A program made the translations under genes and the position numbers. A stretch of DNA of 64,000 nt from Streptomyces sp. P9-A4. Lineage in GTDB: Bacteria; Actinomycetota; Actinomycetes; Streptomycetales; Streptomycetaceae. The stretch covers positions 2,676,501 to 2,740,500 of the forward strand of contig NZ_JAZIFY010000001.1 in the NCBI RefSeq assembly GCF_036634195.1, read 5' to 3'. Shown piece after piece: positions 34,054-42,660 of this stretch (its first letter is position 1; each line of letters begins with the position of its first letter). The notes beneath the pieces were generated by a model. It had not been told where the DNA came from and made no database searches. It saw only the letters and a program-made list of their open reading frames with translations.

Positions 34054-36372
34054 TCAGTCCTTCTCGTACGGGTCGGGCAGCGAGTTGTCCCGCGCGTGCA
34101 GACGCGAGGTCCGGACGTAGTTGACCAGCTCCTCGTCAAGATAGTTGCGGTCCTTCTCGCTCCAGCCGTCCGCGTTCGCGTAGGCGATGCCCGGCCTGAG
34201 CGAGTTCTCCTTGCCCATGGCAAGCGCCTCGTCGCTCAGGTCGTCGGACTTCTTCTTGAGCAGCTCGTCCTTCTCGTACTTCTCGCCGATGTCGTCGGCC
34301 TCCATGCCGATGAAGGTCACCACGGCGCCACCCACCGTCTCGGCGGCCAGCGGTACGAGTACGCCACCCGCGCCGCCGGTCAGCGCGACGACACCGCCCG
34401 CGGCGACCGCGCCCACACCGAACTTGACCCATTCGGTCGTCTTGCCGACGGCCTTCTTGTGCTCCTCGGAGTCCTTCTCGTAGTCCTTGTCGATCTGCGC
34501 CATGCGGGTCTCGTCCAGGATTCCCTGCGCCTCGGACCCGATCCGCAGAGTGGTCCGCGCGTCGGTGAGGTCCCGGTCGTCGAAGGGGGTTCCGGGCTTG
34601 GGGCCCACCTGGTCGAGGACGCTCGTCGTGTACAGCGACTCGGCCGCCGACAGGGTGGAGTGACCGGTCTCGCTCTGCGACACGATGCCCATGAAGTTGA
34701 CGGCGTCGCCGCGGTTCCAGAGCAGCTTGGTGTCGAAATCGGCGCCGAACCGGGACCCGCCCTTGCCGTCGTTGAAGCCGAACGGGGAGTTCTTCTTCTC
34801 GTCCATCGTCGTGTCGCTGTCCGTCTCCAGGGAGCGGTTCAGCTCGTCGATGTACGCGGCGCCCATCTTGCCGAGGCTGTCGTCGATGCCCGGCTGCTTG
34901 TGCATGACCTTGGGGTCGCTGCCGTAGCGCTCGACGACCTTCTGCATGACCTCCGCGTTCTCCTTGGTCCGTACGTCCTTGAGGCCCTCGGTCTCGGCGT
35001 CGTACGGGTGACCGGTGGTCGCGGACTCCAGGGCGTGGCCGAGCGCGTTGTAACCGGGCTCCTTGGTGCGCTCGCCCTTGTCGTTCAGCTCCTCGGGCCA
35101 GTCACGGTCCTTGGTGAAGTAGTCGAACGGGTCGAGCTTCTTGCCGTCCTTGGTGTTCTCGGGCGTGAGGTCGATGGAGCCGCTGAAGAAGTCCGTCGAC
35201 GCCTTCGGGTTGTGCCCGAGCCCCTCCATGAAGCCGACCATGGGGTCGGTGCCGAGGTCGCCGCCCTGCCAGTTGAGGTGGTTGGGCATGCCGCCCCCCT
35301 GCTGCCAGGCGCGGTCGGGGGGCAGCCGGCCGTCGTGCGTCATCTTCCGTTCGGTGACGACGAGGGCGTTGCCGTAGTCCTTGAGGAACTTGTCGTCGTA
35401 GTCGCCGGCCCGCATCAGGTTGCTCATGACCTGGAAGCCGTACGGATGGCTGCCGCGCGTCTGGATCGGCTCGCTGCCGGCCTTGATGACGTCGGCCTTC
35501 CACTGCTCCATCTCGGGGCTCGTGGAATGGGTCGCGGTGGCGAGCGTCAGACTCCAGTTCGTCTGGAGTTCCTTCAGCTTGTCCCGGTGGTCGGCGCCCA
35601 GACGCGAGCCGTCGCTCGGGTCGCCCATGTCCGCCCAGTACTCCATGCTGCCCTTCGGCCCGATCTCCAGGGCGAACCTCTCGGCGAAGAACGGGTCCTT
35701 CTGGTTGGCCTTGAAGAGGGCGTTGAGCTTGTCGATCTCCTCGGGGGTGGCGTCGTCGCCCTTCTTGTACAGCTCGTAGGCGGCGTGCGCGTCCTCGGCG
35801 TCCTGGGCCTTCGAGGCGGCCGCGAGGGAGGCGTAGCTCGTGTCGGAGAAGTTGTTCTTGTCGTTGCCGACGAGTCCGCGCAGGGCGCGGGAGGCCACGT
35901 CGTCGGCATCGTCGGCGCGAGTGATCGCGGCCTTGATCGCGGCGCGCATCGCCTCGAAGTCGGCCTGCTGCGGCTTGGGTCCGTCGTAGTCCTTGGCCCG
36001 GCGGTCGGGGTGGATCAGATAGCTGACGACGCCGTCCGGGTCGATGCGGATGCCCTTGCCGGGTGCCTCCCCGACCAGCTTCTCCAGCTCGCTCTTCGCC
36101 GCCTGGAACTCGCTCTGCGCGTCCCGCAGGATGTTGCGGATGCTGGTCGCCTCGGTCAGGGCGTCGCCGAACTCCTTGGCGGTCTTACGGACGAACGCCT
36201 GCGTCACACCGGCGTTCTCGCCCTTCCAGTCGGCCTTGTCGGCCTTGTTCCGGAGGCCGGTCTCCGCCTTCTCCTTGGTCTTCTCCAGCTTGGTCACCGT
36301 CTCCGACCAAACGGTGACCGCCTCGTTGAGGCTGCCGAGCCGGGCGTGGAGGACCTGGTCGAACTTCAGCAT
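34054..36372 (-). CDS. Large WXG-headed protein B, candidate type VII effector (DUF6571-like)
   Basis: 772 residues; ATG 36372 with GAGGGA six bases upstream. The N-terminal helical hairpin has Trp22 and Asp-Trp49-Lys-Gly51 at exactly the positions found in protein A. The central part shares TDPMVGFMEGLGHNP, NALGHALESATTGHP and KMGAAYIDELN with A. A hydrophobic Gly/Val/Ala-rich block lies around 647-690 (GVGAVAAGGVVALTGGAGG), then a charged C-terminus ending DPYEKD. No enzyme motif is recognised. It is downstream of its small partner (36 bases) and coupled to lipoprotein B. Secretion by an ESX-type machine is proposed from the WXG head and the mycosin nearby. Confidence 0.8.
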   Translation of the reverse strand: MLKFDQVLHARLGSLNEAVTVWSETVTKLEKTKEKAETGLRNKADKADWKGENAGVTQAFVRKTAKEFGDALTEATSIRNILRDAQSEFQAAKSELEKLVGEAPGKGIRIDPDGVVSYLIHPDRRAKDYDGPKPQQADFEAMRAAIKAAITRADDADDVASRALRGLVGNDKNNFSDTSYASLAAASKAQDAEDAHAAYELYKKGDDATPEEIDKLNALFKANQKDPFFAERFALEIGPKGSMEYWADMGDPSDGSRLGADHRDKLKELQTNWSLTLATATHSTSPEMEQWKADVIKAGSEPIQTRGSHPYGFQVMSNLMRAGDYDDKFLKDYGNALVVTERKMTHDGRLPPDRAWQQGGGMPNHLNWQGGDLGTDPMVGFMEGLGHNPKASTDFFSGSIDLTPENTKDGKKLDPFDYFTKDRDWPEELNDKGERTKEPGYNALGHALESATTGHPYDAETEGLKDVRTKENAEVMQKVVERYGSDPKVMHKQPGIDDSLGKMGAAYIDELNRSLETDSDTTMDEKKNSPFGFNDGKGGSRFGADFDTKLLWNRGDAVNFMGIVSQSETGHSTLSAAESLYTTSVLDQVGPKPGTPFDDRDLTDARTTLRIGSEAQGILDETRMAQIDKDYEKDSEEHKKAVGKTTEWVKFGVGAVAAGGVVALTGGAGGVLVPLAAETVGGAVVTFIGMEADDIGEKYEKDELLKKKSDDLSDEALAMGKENSLRPGIAYANADGWSEKDRNYLDEELVNYVRTSRLHARDNSLPDPYEKD

Positions 36373-36408
36373 CTGTATCCCTCGTCAGCCGCTGTTACCG
36401 GCGTCGGC

Positions 36409-36828
36409 TCACTTGAAGTGCTTGTCGATCGTGGACATGGAGAAGTTCGTCACCAGCACCTCTTCGTGGTTGGCGTGGCTGATGACGGTGTCTTCGAGGT
36501 GGTTGTGAATGTGCGCGCAGGCGCTGAGGAGCGTTTCGGCCTGGCCGCGCCAGGTGTCCCACATGGTCCACATCGCCGACCCGGTGCGGAAGCCGTCGCC
36601 GTCCAGGCTCTTGGAGGCGGTGTCGGTCTGGGCGCCGGCGTGGAAGGCGTCCCGCTCGAACCAGTGGAAGAGCTCCTGGGCCTCGTTGCCGATGGCCTTG
36701 AGGTCGGCGGAGGTCACCTTGTAGTCGCTGGGACCACCACCGCCCCCGCCGGGGTCGGTGGGCACGCTGTTGAGCCTCATCGCCACGCTTTCGCTGCGGG
36801 CTTGGCTCCACTCCTCGTCGAACGACAT
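36409..36828 (-). CDS. Small WXG-like partner B
   Basis: 139 residues, ATG 36828. It opens MSFDEEWSQARSESVAMRLN, then a hexaglycine linker, and two helices. The second contains TWRGQAETLLSACAHIHNHL, with a Trp-Arg-Gly that fits a W-x-G turn. It is a paralogue of partner A (27222-27650). It lies 71 bases downstream of the mycosin gene and 36 upstream of large protein B, so one transcript could run from 40176 to 33363. The role as chaperone or co-secreted partner is inferred from type VII systems. Confidence 0.75.
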   Translation of the reverse strand: MSFDEEWSQARSESVAMRLNSVPTDPGGGGGGPSDYKVTSADLKAIGNEAQELFHWFERDAFHAGAQTDTASKSLDGDGFRTGSAMWTMWDTWRGQAETLLSACAHIHNHLEDTVISHANHEEVLVTNFSMSTIDKHFK

Positions 36829-36899
36829 GTGCTTCCCCCATGGGTGAGTGACGTACGGCCTGGCGGCAGGCGGGTGGGCGGACTCGGCGGCGAGCGGGC

Positions 36900-38147
36900 T
36901 CAGTTACGCCGCGAGCGGAGGGCGGGAACGGCGACGGCGGCACCGATGAGCACGGCAGCGCCGATGCCGAGACCGATCCAGAGACCGGTGTTGCCGCTGT
37001 CTTCGGCGGCGGCGGCCTGGGGGGCCGGGGCGGGGGCGGGGGTGGACTCCGAGGGGGCCGGGTCGGCCGACGGCAGGTCGGTCGCGGTGGCGGTCGGAGT
37101 CTCGGGTGCGGCCTCGGCGAGGTCGTCGATGGGCCGGGTGTCGGCGGGGCCGGGGTCGCCGGGGGTCTTCAGGGTACGGAGGGGGCGGATGGCCCCGAAG
37201 CCGATGTAGTCGCTGCGCTTCTCGCCGCCCTGGGGCCGGGCGATGGTGTTGAGCATGACTTTGAGGACCTGGTTGTTGGTCCAGTCGGGGTGCTCGGCCC
37301 AGAGCAGCGCGGCGGCGGCCGAGGCGAGGGCGGTGGCCTCACTGGTACCGGTGGACTTGCAGAGTCCGGTGCCTCCGCCGCAGGCGTGCACGGTGTCCTT
37401 GCCCGGGGCTACGAGATCCACCTGGGGGCCGAACTGGGACATCGTGATGCGCTTGCCCTTTTTGTCGGAGGCGCCGACCCCGACGACGCCGGGGGTCGCT
37501 GCCGGGTACTCGGTTTGGTTGCCCTTGTCAGCGCTGTTCCCGACGGCGGCGAAGACGAGGGAACCCTTGTCCAGCGCGTACTTCACCGCGTCAGTGAGTG
37601 CAGGCGAGCCGGCGGTGGCACCCAGGGAGATGTTGATGACCTTGGCGCCGGAATCGGCCGCGTATTTGATCGCCGGAGGCACGACGCGGTTGAAATCCTT
37701 GTCGCTTTCCGCCTTGCTACCGTCGCCCGCCTCAAGTCCGGGAACACGCACCGGAAGGATCTTGGCGCCGGGTGCCAGCCCGAAAGCCCCGTTCCCGCCG
37801 TCCCTTGCTCCGGTACCGGCAATCAGGCCCGCCATCCCCGTACCGTGGCCGAGGTAGTCGGTGAACTGGTCACCGGACTCCTCCGGCGCGAAGTCCTTGC
37901 CTTCGAGCACCTGGCCGCGGAGGTCCGGGTTGTTCCTCTCCACACCGGAGTCGATCACCGCGACAGTGACGCCCTTCCCCGTGCTGAGCTGCCAGATCTC
38001 CTCGGCACCGAAGGCGTCCAACTGCCACTGCTGGTCCCGGATGCCCTCCGCATGGGCAGGGACGGAGGCGATGCCCACCAGCAGCATCCCCAAGGCGGCC
38101 GAGGCGGTGACTCGGGCACGGCTCCGACGAATACTGCTGGTACGCAT
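36900..38147 (-). CDS. Type VII secretion-associated serine protease (mycosin)
   Basis: 415 residues, subtilisin family (S8). A signal peptide (to about Ala33, VPAHA) is followed by the short N-terminal segment typical of mycosins (IRDQQWQLDAFGAEEIWQLS). The triad is complete: Asp66 (VIDSGV), His101 (GHGTGMAGLIAG) and Ser269 (GTSEATALAS). A Pro/Ala/Thr-rich linker leads to a C-terminal TM helix (about 386-410, GLWIGLGIGAAVLIGAAV) and basic end. Mycosins are membrane-anchored components needed by ESX/type VII secretion systems. Here it lies between the PPE-like gene (17-base gap) and partner B, which places the cassette in a type VII context although no ESX core gene is in the window. Confidence 0.92.
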   Translation of the reverse strand: MRTSSIRRSRARVTASAALGMLLVGIASVPAHAEGIRDQQWQLDAFGAEEIWQLSTGKGVTVAVIDSGVERNNPDLRGQVLEGKDFAPEESGDQFTDYLGHGTGMAGLIAGTGARDGGNGAFGLAPGAKILPVRVPGLEAGDGSKAESDKDFNRVVPPAIKYAADSGAKVINISLGATAGSPALTDAVKYALDKGSLVFAAVGNSADKGNQTEYPAATPGVVGVGASDKKGKRITMSQFGPQVDLVAPGKDTVHACGGGTGLCKSTGTSEATALASAAAALLWAEHPDWTNNQVLKVMLNTIARPQGGEKRSDYIGFGAIRPLRTLKTPGDPGPADTRPIDDLAEAAPETPTATATDLPSADPAPSESTPAPAPAPQAAAAEDSGNTGLWIGLGIGAAVLIGAAVAVPALRSRRN

Positions 38148-38164
38148 CTGCTTCCTCGCGCTGA

Positions 38165-39670
38165 TCAGTCGATGACGGGCGGCGCCACGCGGCGGCCCTG
38201 CTGCCAGGTCTCCTCGTCCTCGACGAGGTAGTCGGGACGCTCTCCGTTCTGCTCCTCGCGGTCGCCGGGCTTCGTGGCGCCTCCGCGCACGAGGCCGGAA
38301 CCGCCCGGCGTGAACGGACGCCCGGTGCCACCGGCGGCGCCGGCGCGCTGTGCCTTGCCGCCGACGACCCCGCCGGCCTCACCGGCGAGGCGGCGTCCGC
38401 CGCTGATGCCGCTCTGGCCGGCGCCCGCGCCGCCCATGTGACCGCCCATACCGCCGCCCATGCCGCGGCCCATGCCCGTGCCGTTGCGGCCACTGCCCTG
38501 TTCGTTGCCGATGACGGTGCTCCGCGGGAGGCCGGTCTGCGGGCGCCCCTGCGTGTTGGGCACCTGACGGCCGCCGCTGATGCCCTCGCGGGTGCCGCCC
38601 AGCGGGCCCGGGAGGCCGCGGCCGGTGTTCATCGGGTTGCGTGTGCCGCCGGTGACGGGGCCGGTGGGAGCCAGCGGCCCGGGGCCGCCCTTCCCGGTGA
38701 AGGGAGGGACGCCGGTGGGCGTCACGAACGGGGGCGTGCCGCCGTCCGGCTTGGTGAGCGGCGGCTGACCGCCCGGGGTGTGCGTGGTCGGGTTGGTCGT
38801 GGTCGGCTGCGGCAGCGTCTCCACGCTGTCGATGCCGAGGTCGACGGGGGCGTCGGGCCGGACCTCGGGGCGGATGATGTGCGTCGGCCCGGTGGTGTCG
38901 CCCCTCGGCGGGATCGTGTTGGTGTCGGACGTGGAGCGGATTTCCTGCTGCGGACGCGTGGTGTCCGACGTCGTCGTCCGGGTGTCCGTACCCGTGGAAC
39001 GCCACTCGCTCTGAGGTGCGGAACCGATGTAGGTGGATTTGCTCTCGCGGGTGCCCTGTTCCTCGGGAACGAACGCCCCCGGCGGCGGCGGGAAGGTCGG
39101 CGCCTCGTCGTTCTTCATGTAGAACGACGACCACTTGTAAGCGTCCGAGAGGCGGTACATCTCGGCCGCCGCCGCCTGCTTGTTCTCCAGCTCCTTGGCC
39201 GCGATGGCCGCGGCGTCGTCGCTCGTCGCCATGGAACCGCGTGCGTTCCGCGCGACGGTCTGCGAGTCCGGGTCGTTGCGGTACTTCAGGGCGGCTTCCA
39301 GGTTCTCCTTCGCGTTCGCGTGGGAGACGTACCGGGGCATGGCGCTCTGCGCCGAGGCGATGGCCGTGGCGTTCTCCGCCATGCGCTTGGCCCCGCGCTC
39401 GCTGTAGTCCGAGAGCAGCGTGGTCGAGTTGGCCACTTCGGTGGCCCACTCGACGAAGGCCTTCTCGGCCTCGCCCTCCCAGTCCATGTTCCTCATGGTG
39501 GCGCGCAAGTCGGAGGCGATCGTGGCCATTTGGTCCGAGACCGACTTCAGCCGGTCCGCCGCGTCCCTGACGTAGTAGCTGCTCGCCTCGTCCAGCCATG
39601 ACAGCATCTTCTGGTGTTCCATGCCGGCGAAGTTGGTTCCGCCGCCTCCGCCGCTCTCTGCAGGCCTCAT
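38165..39670 (-). CDS. WXG100/PPE-like protein with long Pro/Thr/Gly-rich tail
   Basis: 501 residues. The N-terminal 190 residues form a helical bundle with the W-x-G turn at Trp64-Glu-Gly66 (MDWEGEAEKAFVEW), like the WXG100/PPE substrates of type VII secretion. The remaining 300 residues are low complexity: Thr/Pro-rich, then Gly/Met-rich (MGRGMGGGMGGHMGG) and a charged end. GAGGCGAGGA precedes the ATG. It is the second gene of the unit starting at 40176 and probably pairs with the preceding 153-residue protein. It may be a secreted structural or surface protein. Confidence 0.82.
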   Translation of the reverse strand: MRPAESGGGGGTNFAGMEHQKMLSWLDEASSYYVRDAADRLKSVSDQMATIASDLRATMRNMDWEGEAEKAFVEWATEVANSTTLLSDYSERGAKRMAENATAIASAQSAMPRYVSHANAKENLEAALKYRNDPDSQTVARNARGSMATSDDAAAIAAKELENKQAAAAEMYRLSDAYKWSSFYMKNDEAPTFPPPPGAFVPEEQGTRESKSTYIGSAPQSEWRSTGTDTRTTTSDTTRPQQEIRSTSDTNTIPPRGDTTGPTHIIRPEVRPDAPVDLGIDSVETLPQPTTTNPTTHTPGGQPPLTKPDGGTPPFVTPTGVPPFTGKGGPGPLAPTGPVTGGTRNPMNTGRGLPGPLGGTREGISGGRQVPNTQGRPQTGLPRSTVIGNEQGSGRNGTGMGRGMGGGMGGHMGGAGAGQSGISGGRRLAGEAGGVVGGKAQRAGAAGGTGRPFTPGGSGLVRGGATKPGDREEQNGERPDYLVEDEETWQQGRRVAPPVID

Positions 39671-39714
39671 TCCTCGCCTCTTCCCCGTGCCGCTGAAATT
39701 CTGTCCGCGCCCGC

Positions 39715-40176
39715 CTACTGGTAGGGGCCGTCACCCTCGGGCGTGTCGCCCTGTCCGCCCGCCGAGGTTTCGCGGCCCGCTTCCTTGTCCGCCCTGTCCT
39801 TGGCGTCCTGCGTCCGCTGGTGGATCTCGATCATCTTGCGCTTGATGTCGTCGTCCATCGCCTCGAAGCCCTGCTTCGAGGCGACGACGGCGATCCCGAG
39901 ACCTTCGAGGCAGTCCTTGAGCAGACCGGAGAGCGCCACCAGACGCCCGAGGGTCTCGTCGTACGCGGCGTAGGCCCCCTGGGCCTCGGACCAGGCCGCG
40001 CCGCCTCCGCCGAACTGCGCGCGGGACACCGGAGCCGTCTTCAGCTCCCCGGAGCTCGCGTCCGAGCCGTTGAGCTCCAGGATGAGCTCGTCGACACGCT
40101 GCTTGAACTTCTGCATGGAGTCGGCGCTGTACTTCACGGCCTGCGTTCGCATGCCCCCGCCCACGTAGGCTTCCAT
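39715..40176 (-). CDS. Small helical WXG-like protein, first gene of the mycosin unit
   Basis: 153 residues; the ATG at 40176 follows GGAGGA by about 8 bases. It is helical: YSADSMQKFKQRVDELILEL, then AAWSEAQGAYAAYDETLGRL (a Trp-containing turn but no strict W-x-G), LKDCLEGLGIAVVASKQGF and a charged helix with DDDIKRKMIEIHQRTQ. The C-terminal 30 residues are Gly/Asp/Glu-rich. The size and helical hairpin match ESX-like partners. A longer frame from 40302 reaches into the promoter region. Direct evidence for secretion is lacking. Confidence 0.72.
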   Translation of the reverse strand: MEAYVGGGMRTQAVKYSADSMQKFKQRVDELILELNGSDASSGELKTAPVSRAQFGGGGAAWSEAQGAYAAYDETLGRLVALSGLLKDCLEGLGIAVVASKQGFEAMDDDIKRKMIEIHQRTQDAKDRADKEAGRETSAGGQGDTPEGDGPYQ

Positions 40177-40320
40177 GCCCGCGCTCCTCCCCCGTGAACC
40201 GTCATGACCATGACGTGGCGTCCACTGCGTGACGCCTACCACCAAGTCTAGAAGTTCACTGTAGTCAGGAACGACGACAGTGCGCATCTCCCGGTTGCAC
40301 AAGCAACGGACATCACATGG

Positions 40321-42660
40321 TTACGAATTGGGCACGGCGACGGCCGCCTGGGGGCGGATCGGGAGGCGGTTGACCGGGCGGCCCGTTGCGGCGCGTACCG
40401 CTGAGGCCACTGCGGCGGGTGAGGTGACGACCGGGATCGCGCTCGCCGCCTTCGCGCCGAAGGGCGCGACCACGTCGCGTTCCTCGACCAGTTTCACGAT
40501 GCGAATGTCCGGGGCATCCAGGGATGTCGGGAGTGCGTACCCCGTGAAGTCGGGGTGCCGCACCAGGCCCCGGGCCGTGCGCAGGTTCTCCGTGAGCGCC
40601 GCGCCCACGCCCTGCGTGACGCCCGCCTCGATGCGGGCGGTCAGCTGGGCCGGGTTGAGGATGCGGCCGACGTCCTGGGCGACGGCCATCTCCACGACCC
40701 GTACGGCGCCGAGCTCGATGTCCACGTCGACCACCGCGCGGATCGCGCAGAACGCGAGGCCGACGAACGCGTCGCCCTGGCCCGCCTCGTCGAGCGGCTC
40801 CGTCGGATGCGGGCGGCACTGGGCCGTGGCCCAGAGTTCTTTGCCGTCCATCGCCTCGGTGACCGTCGTCGAGAGCACCCCGTCGTAGGACGTGATCTTG
40901 CCGTCGGTGATCTGGAGGAGCTCCGTCGACATCCCGAACTGGTGGGCCAGCGGCTGGAGGAGCTGCGTCCGGACCATCTTCGCGGCCCGTTCGACCGCCC
41001 CGCCCGAGACCCAGGTGTGGCGGCCGTGCGCCGCCGGTCCGGCCGGCGGCTGGTCGGTGTCGACGGGCGCCACGTGCACCTCGTCGAGTCCCAGCGTGTC
41101 CTGCACGATCTGCCGGGCGAGCGTCGAGAAGCCCGAACCGGTGTCCACCGCCGAGCAGATGACCGTGGCCACGCCGTCCAGGACCCGCACGGTCGCCGTC
41201 GAGACCTCGTCGGCGCCCTCCGCGCCCAGCATGTGCACCATGCCCAGCGCGTAGCCCACGCCCCGCCGCACCGCGCCGGGTTCGCCCGCGCCCTCCGGGC
41301 CGCCGGGCAGCAGCCAGTCCCCCTCCGGGGTGTCCTTCGGGAGGGCCGGCAGCGGGAATTCCCGTACGGCCGCCAGGAGTTCGGCCACCGGCGCCGGGCA
41401 CGTCACCGTCTGGCCGGTGGGCAGGATGTCGCCCGTCGCCATGACGTTCCGCATCCGCAGCTCCGCCGGGTCCACGCCCAGTTTCGCCGCCAGCTTGTCC
41501 ATCTGCGCCTCGTACGCCGCGCACACCTGCATCGCGCCCTCGCCCCGCACATGGCCGGACGGCGGGTTGTTCGTACGGACCGCCCAGCCTTCGACGAAGG
41601 CGTGCGGGACGACGTACGGGCCGCACGCGAAGGCCACGGCCGCCGCGAGCGACTCGGACGAGGAGTCCGCGTACGCGCCCGCGTCGAGCAGGATCTGCGC
41701 CTCCACCTTCACGAGGCGTCCTTCCGCGTCCGCGTGGTGGCGGTAGCGCAGCAGGGTCGGGTGCCGGTGGGCGTGGCCGAGGAAGGACTCCTCGCGCGTG
41801 GCGGTGAGCTTGACCGGGCAGCCGGTACGCAGCGCCAGCAGGCCCAGCGGAATCTGGAAGCCCGGGTCCTCACGGTCCCCGGTGGCGCCCGGGACGCCCG
41901 TGACGACCAGCTTGACCTGGTCGGCCGGCAGCCCGAAGCAGGCCGCCGCCAGGTCCCGGTCGGTGTGCGGGTCCGTCGACGCGGTGTACAGCTCCACCCC
42001 GCCGTCCGGGCGCGGCACGGCCAGGCCCGCCTCGGCGCCGATCGGCGCCGGGTCCTGCCGTCCGATCCGGTACAGGCCCTCCACCACGACCTCGCCCGTC
42101 GCGTCCGGGTCCCCGAAGCGCAGCGGGATGTGCCGGATCAGGTTCCCGTCCGGGTGCAGCGCCTCGGCCGCGAACGCCTTCTCCGGGTCGGTCACCGGGT
42201 CGAGCACCTCGTACTCGACGGTGATCGCCGCGGCGGCCAGCCGGGCCGTGTCGGGGTGGTCGGCGGCGACGGCGGCCAGCGCCTCGCCGTGGTGCCGGAC
42301 CAGGTCGGAGGCGAAGACCGGCCGGTCGGCGACCTGCCGCCCGTACGTCGCCGCGCCCGGTACGTCCGCGGCCGTCACCACCGCACGTACGCCCGGCATC
42401 GCCGTCGCGGCGCTCGTGTCGACCGAGACCACGCGCGCGTGCGGGTGCGGGGAGCGCAGGATCGCCGCCCACAGCAGGCCCTCGGCCCACAGGTCGGAGG
42501 CGTACGGGAAGGTGCCCTCGGTCTTCGCCCGCGCCTCGGCCTGCGGGAGCGAGGTGCCGAGGCCGTGCGCGGGCTGCTCCTGGCCCAGGGGCCCCGCCCC
42601 CGACAGCTCGGAGACCGGGACCGGGGCCGTGGGAACGGTGGTGGTCGCGTCGCTGCTCAC
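40321..42660 (-). CDS. Molybdopterin-binding subunit of a xanthine dehydrogenase-type hydroxylase
   Basis: 779 residues. The large subunit of a molybdenum hydroxylase has the usual two-lobed order: LGTSLPQAEARAKTEGTFPY at the N-terminus, PHPHARVVSVDTS, GVRAVVTAADVPG, SGHVRGEGAMQVCAAYEAQ (the Mo-site Arg loop of xanthine dehydrogenases, not the AYxCSFR of CO dehydrogenase) and a C-terminal FGAKAASAIPVVTSPAAV. In xanthine dehydrogenases that last motif reads GAKGVGE, whose Glu is catalytic. Here position 741 is Ala, so the substrate or reaction may differ. GTG 42660 overlaps the stop of the [2Fe-2S] gene by four bases. Confidence 0.88.
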   Translation of the reverse strand: MSSDATTTVPTAPVPVSELSGAGPLGQEQPAHGLGTSLPQAEARAKTEGTFPYASDLWAEGLLWAAILRSPHPHARVVSVDTSAATAMPGVRAVVTAADVPGAATYGRQVADRPVFASDLVRHHGEALAAVAADHPDTARLAAAAITVEYEVLDPVTDPEKAFAAEALHPDGNLIRHIPLRFGDPDATGEVVVEGLYRIGRQDPAPIGAEAGLAVPRPDGGVELYTASTDPHTDRDLAAACFGLPADQVKLVVTGVPGATGDREDPGFQIPLGLLALRTGCPVKLTATREESFLGHAHRHPTLLRYRHHADAEGRLVKVEAQILLDAGAYADSSSESLAAAVAFACGPYVVPHAFVEGWAVRTNNPPSGHVRGEGAMQVCAAYEAQMDKLAAKLGVDPAELRMRNVMATGDILPTGQTVTCPAPVAELLAAVREFPLPALPKDTPEGDWLLPGGPEGAGEPGAVRRGVGYALGMVHMLGAEGADEVSTATVRVLDGVATVICSAVDTGSGFSTLARQIVQDTLGLDEVHVAPVDTDQPPAGPAAHGRHTWVSGGAVERAAKMVRTQLLQPLAHQFGMSTELLQITDGKITSYDGVLSTTVTEAMDGKELWATAQCRPHPTEPLDEAGQGDAFVGLAFCAIRAVVDVDIELGAVRVVEMAVAQDVGRILNPAQLTARIEAGVTQGVGAALTENLRTARGLVRHPDFTGYALPTSLDAPDIRIVKLVEERDVVAPFGAKAASAIPVVTSPAAVASAVRAATGRPVNRLPIRPQAAVAVPNS

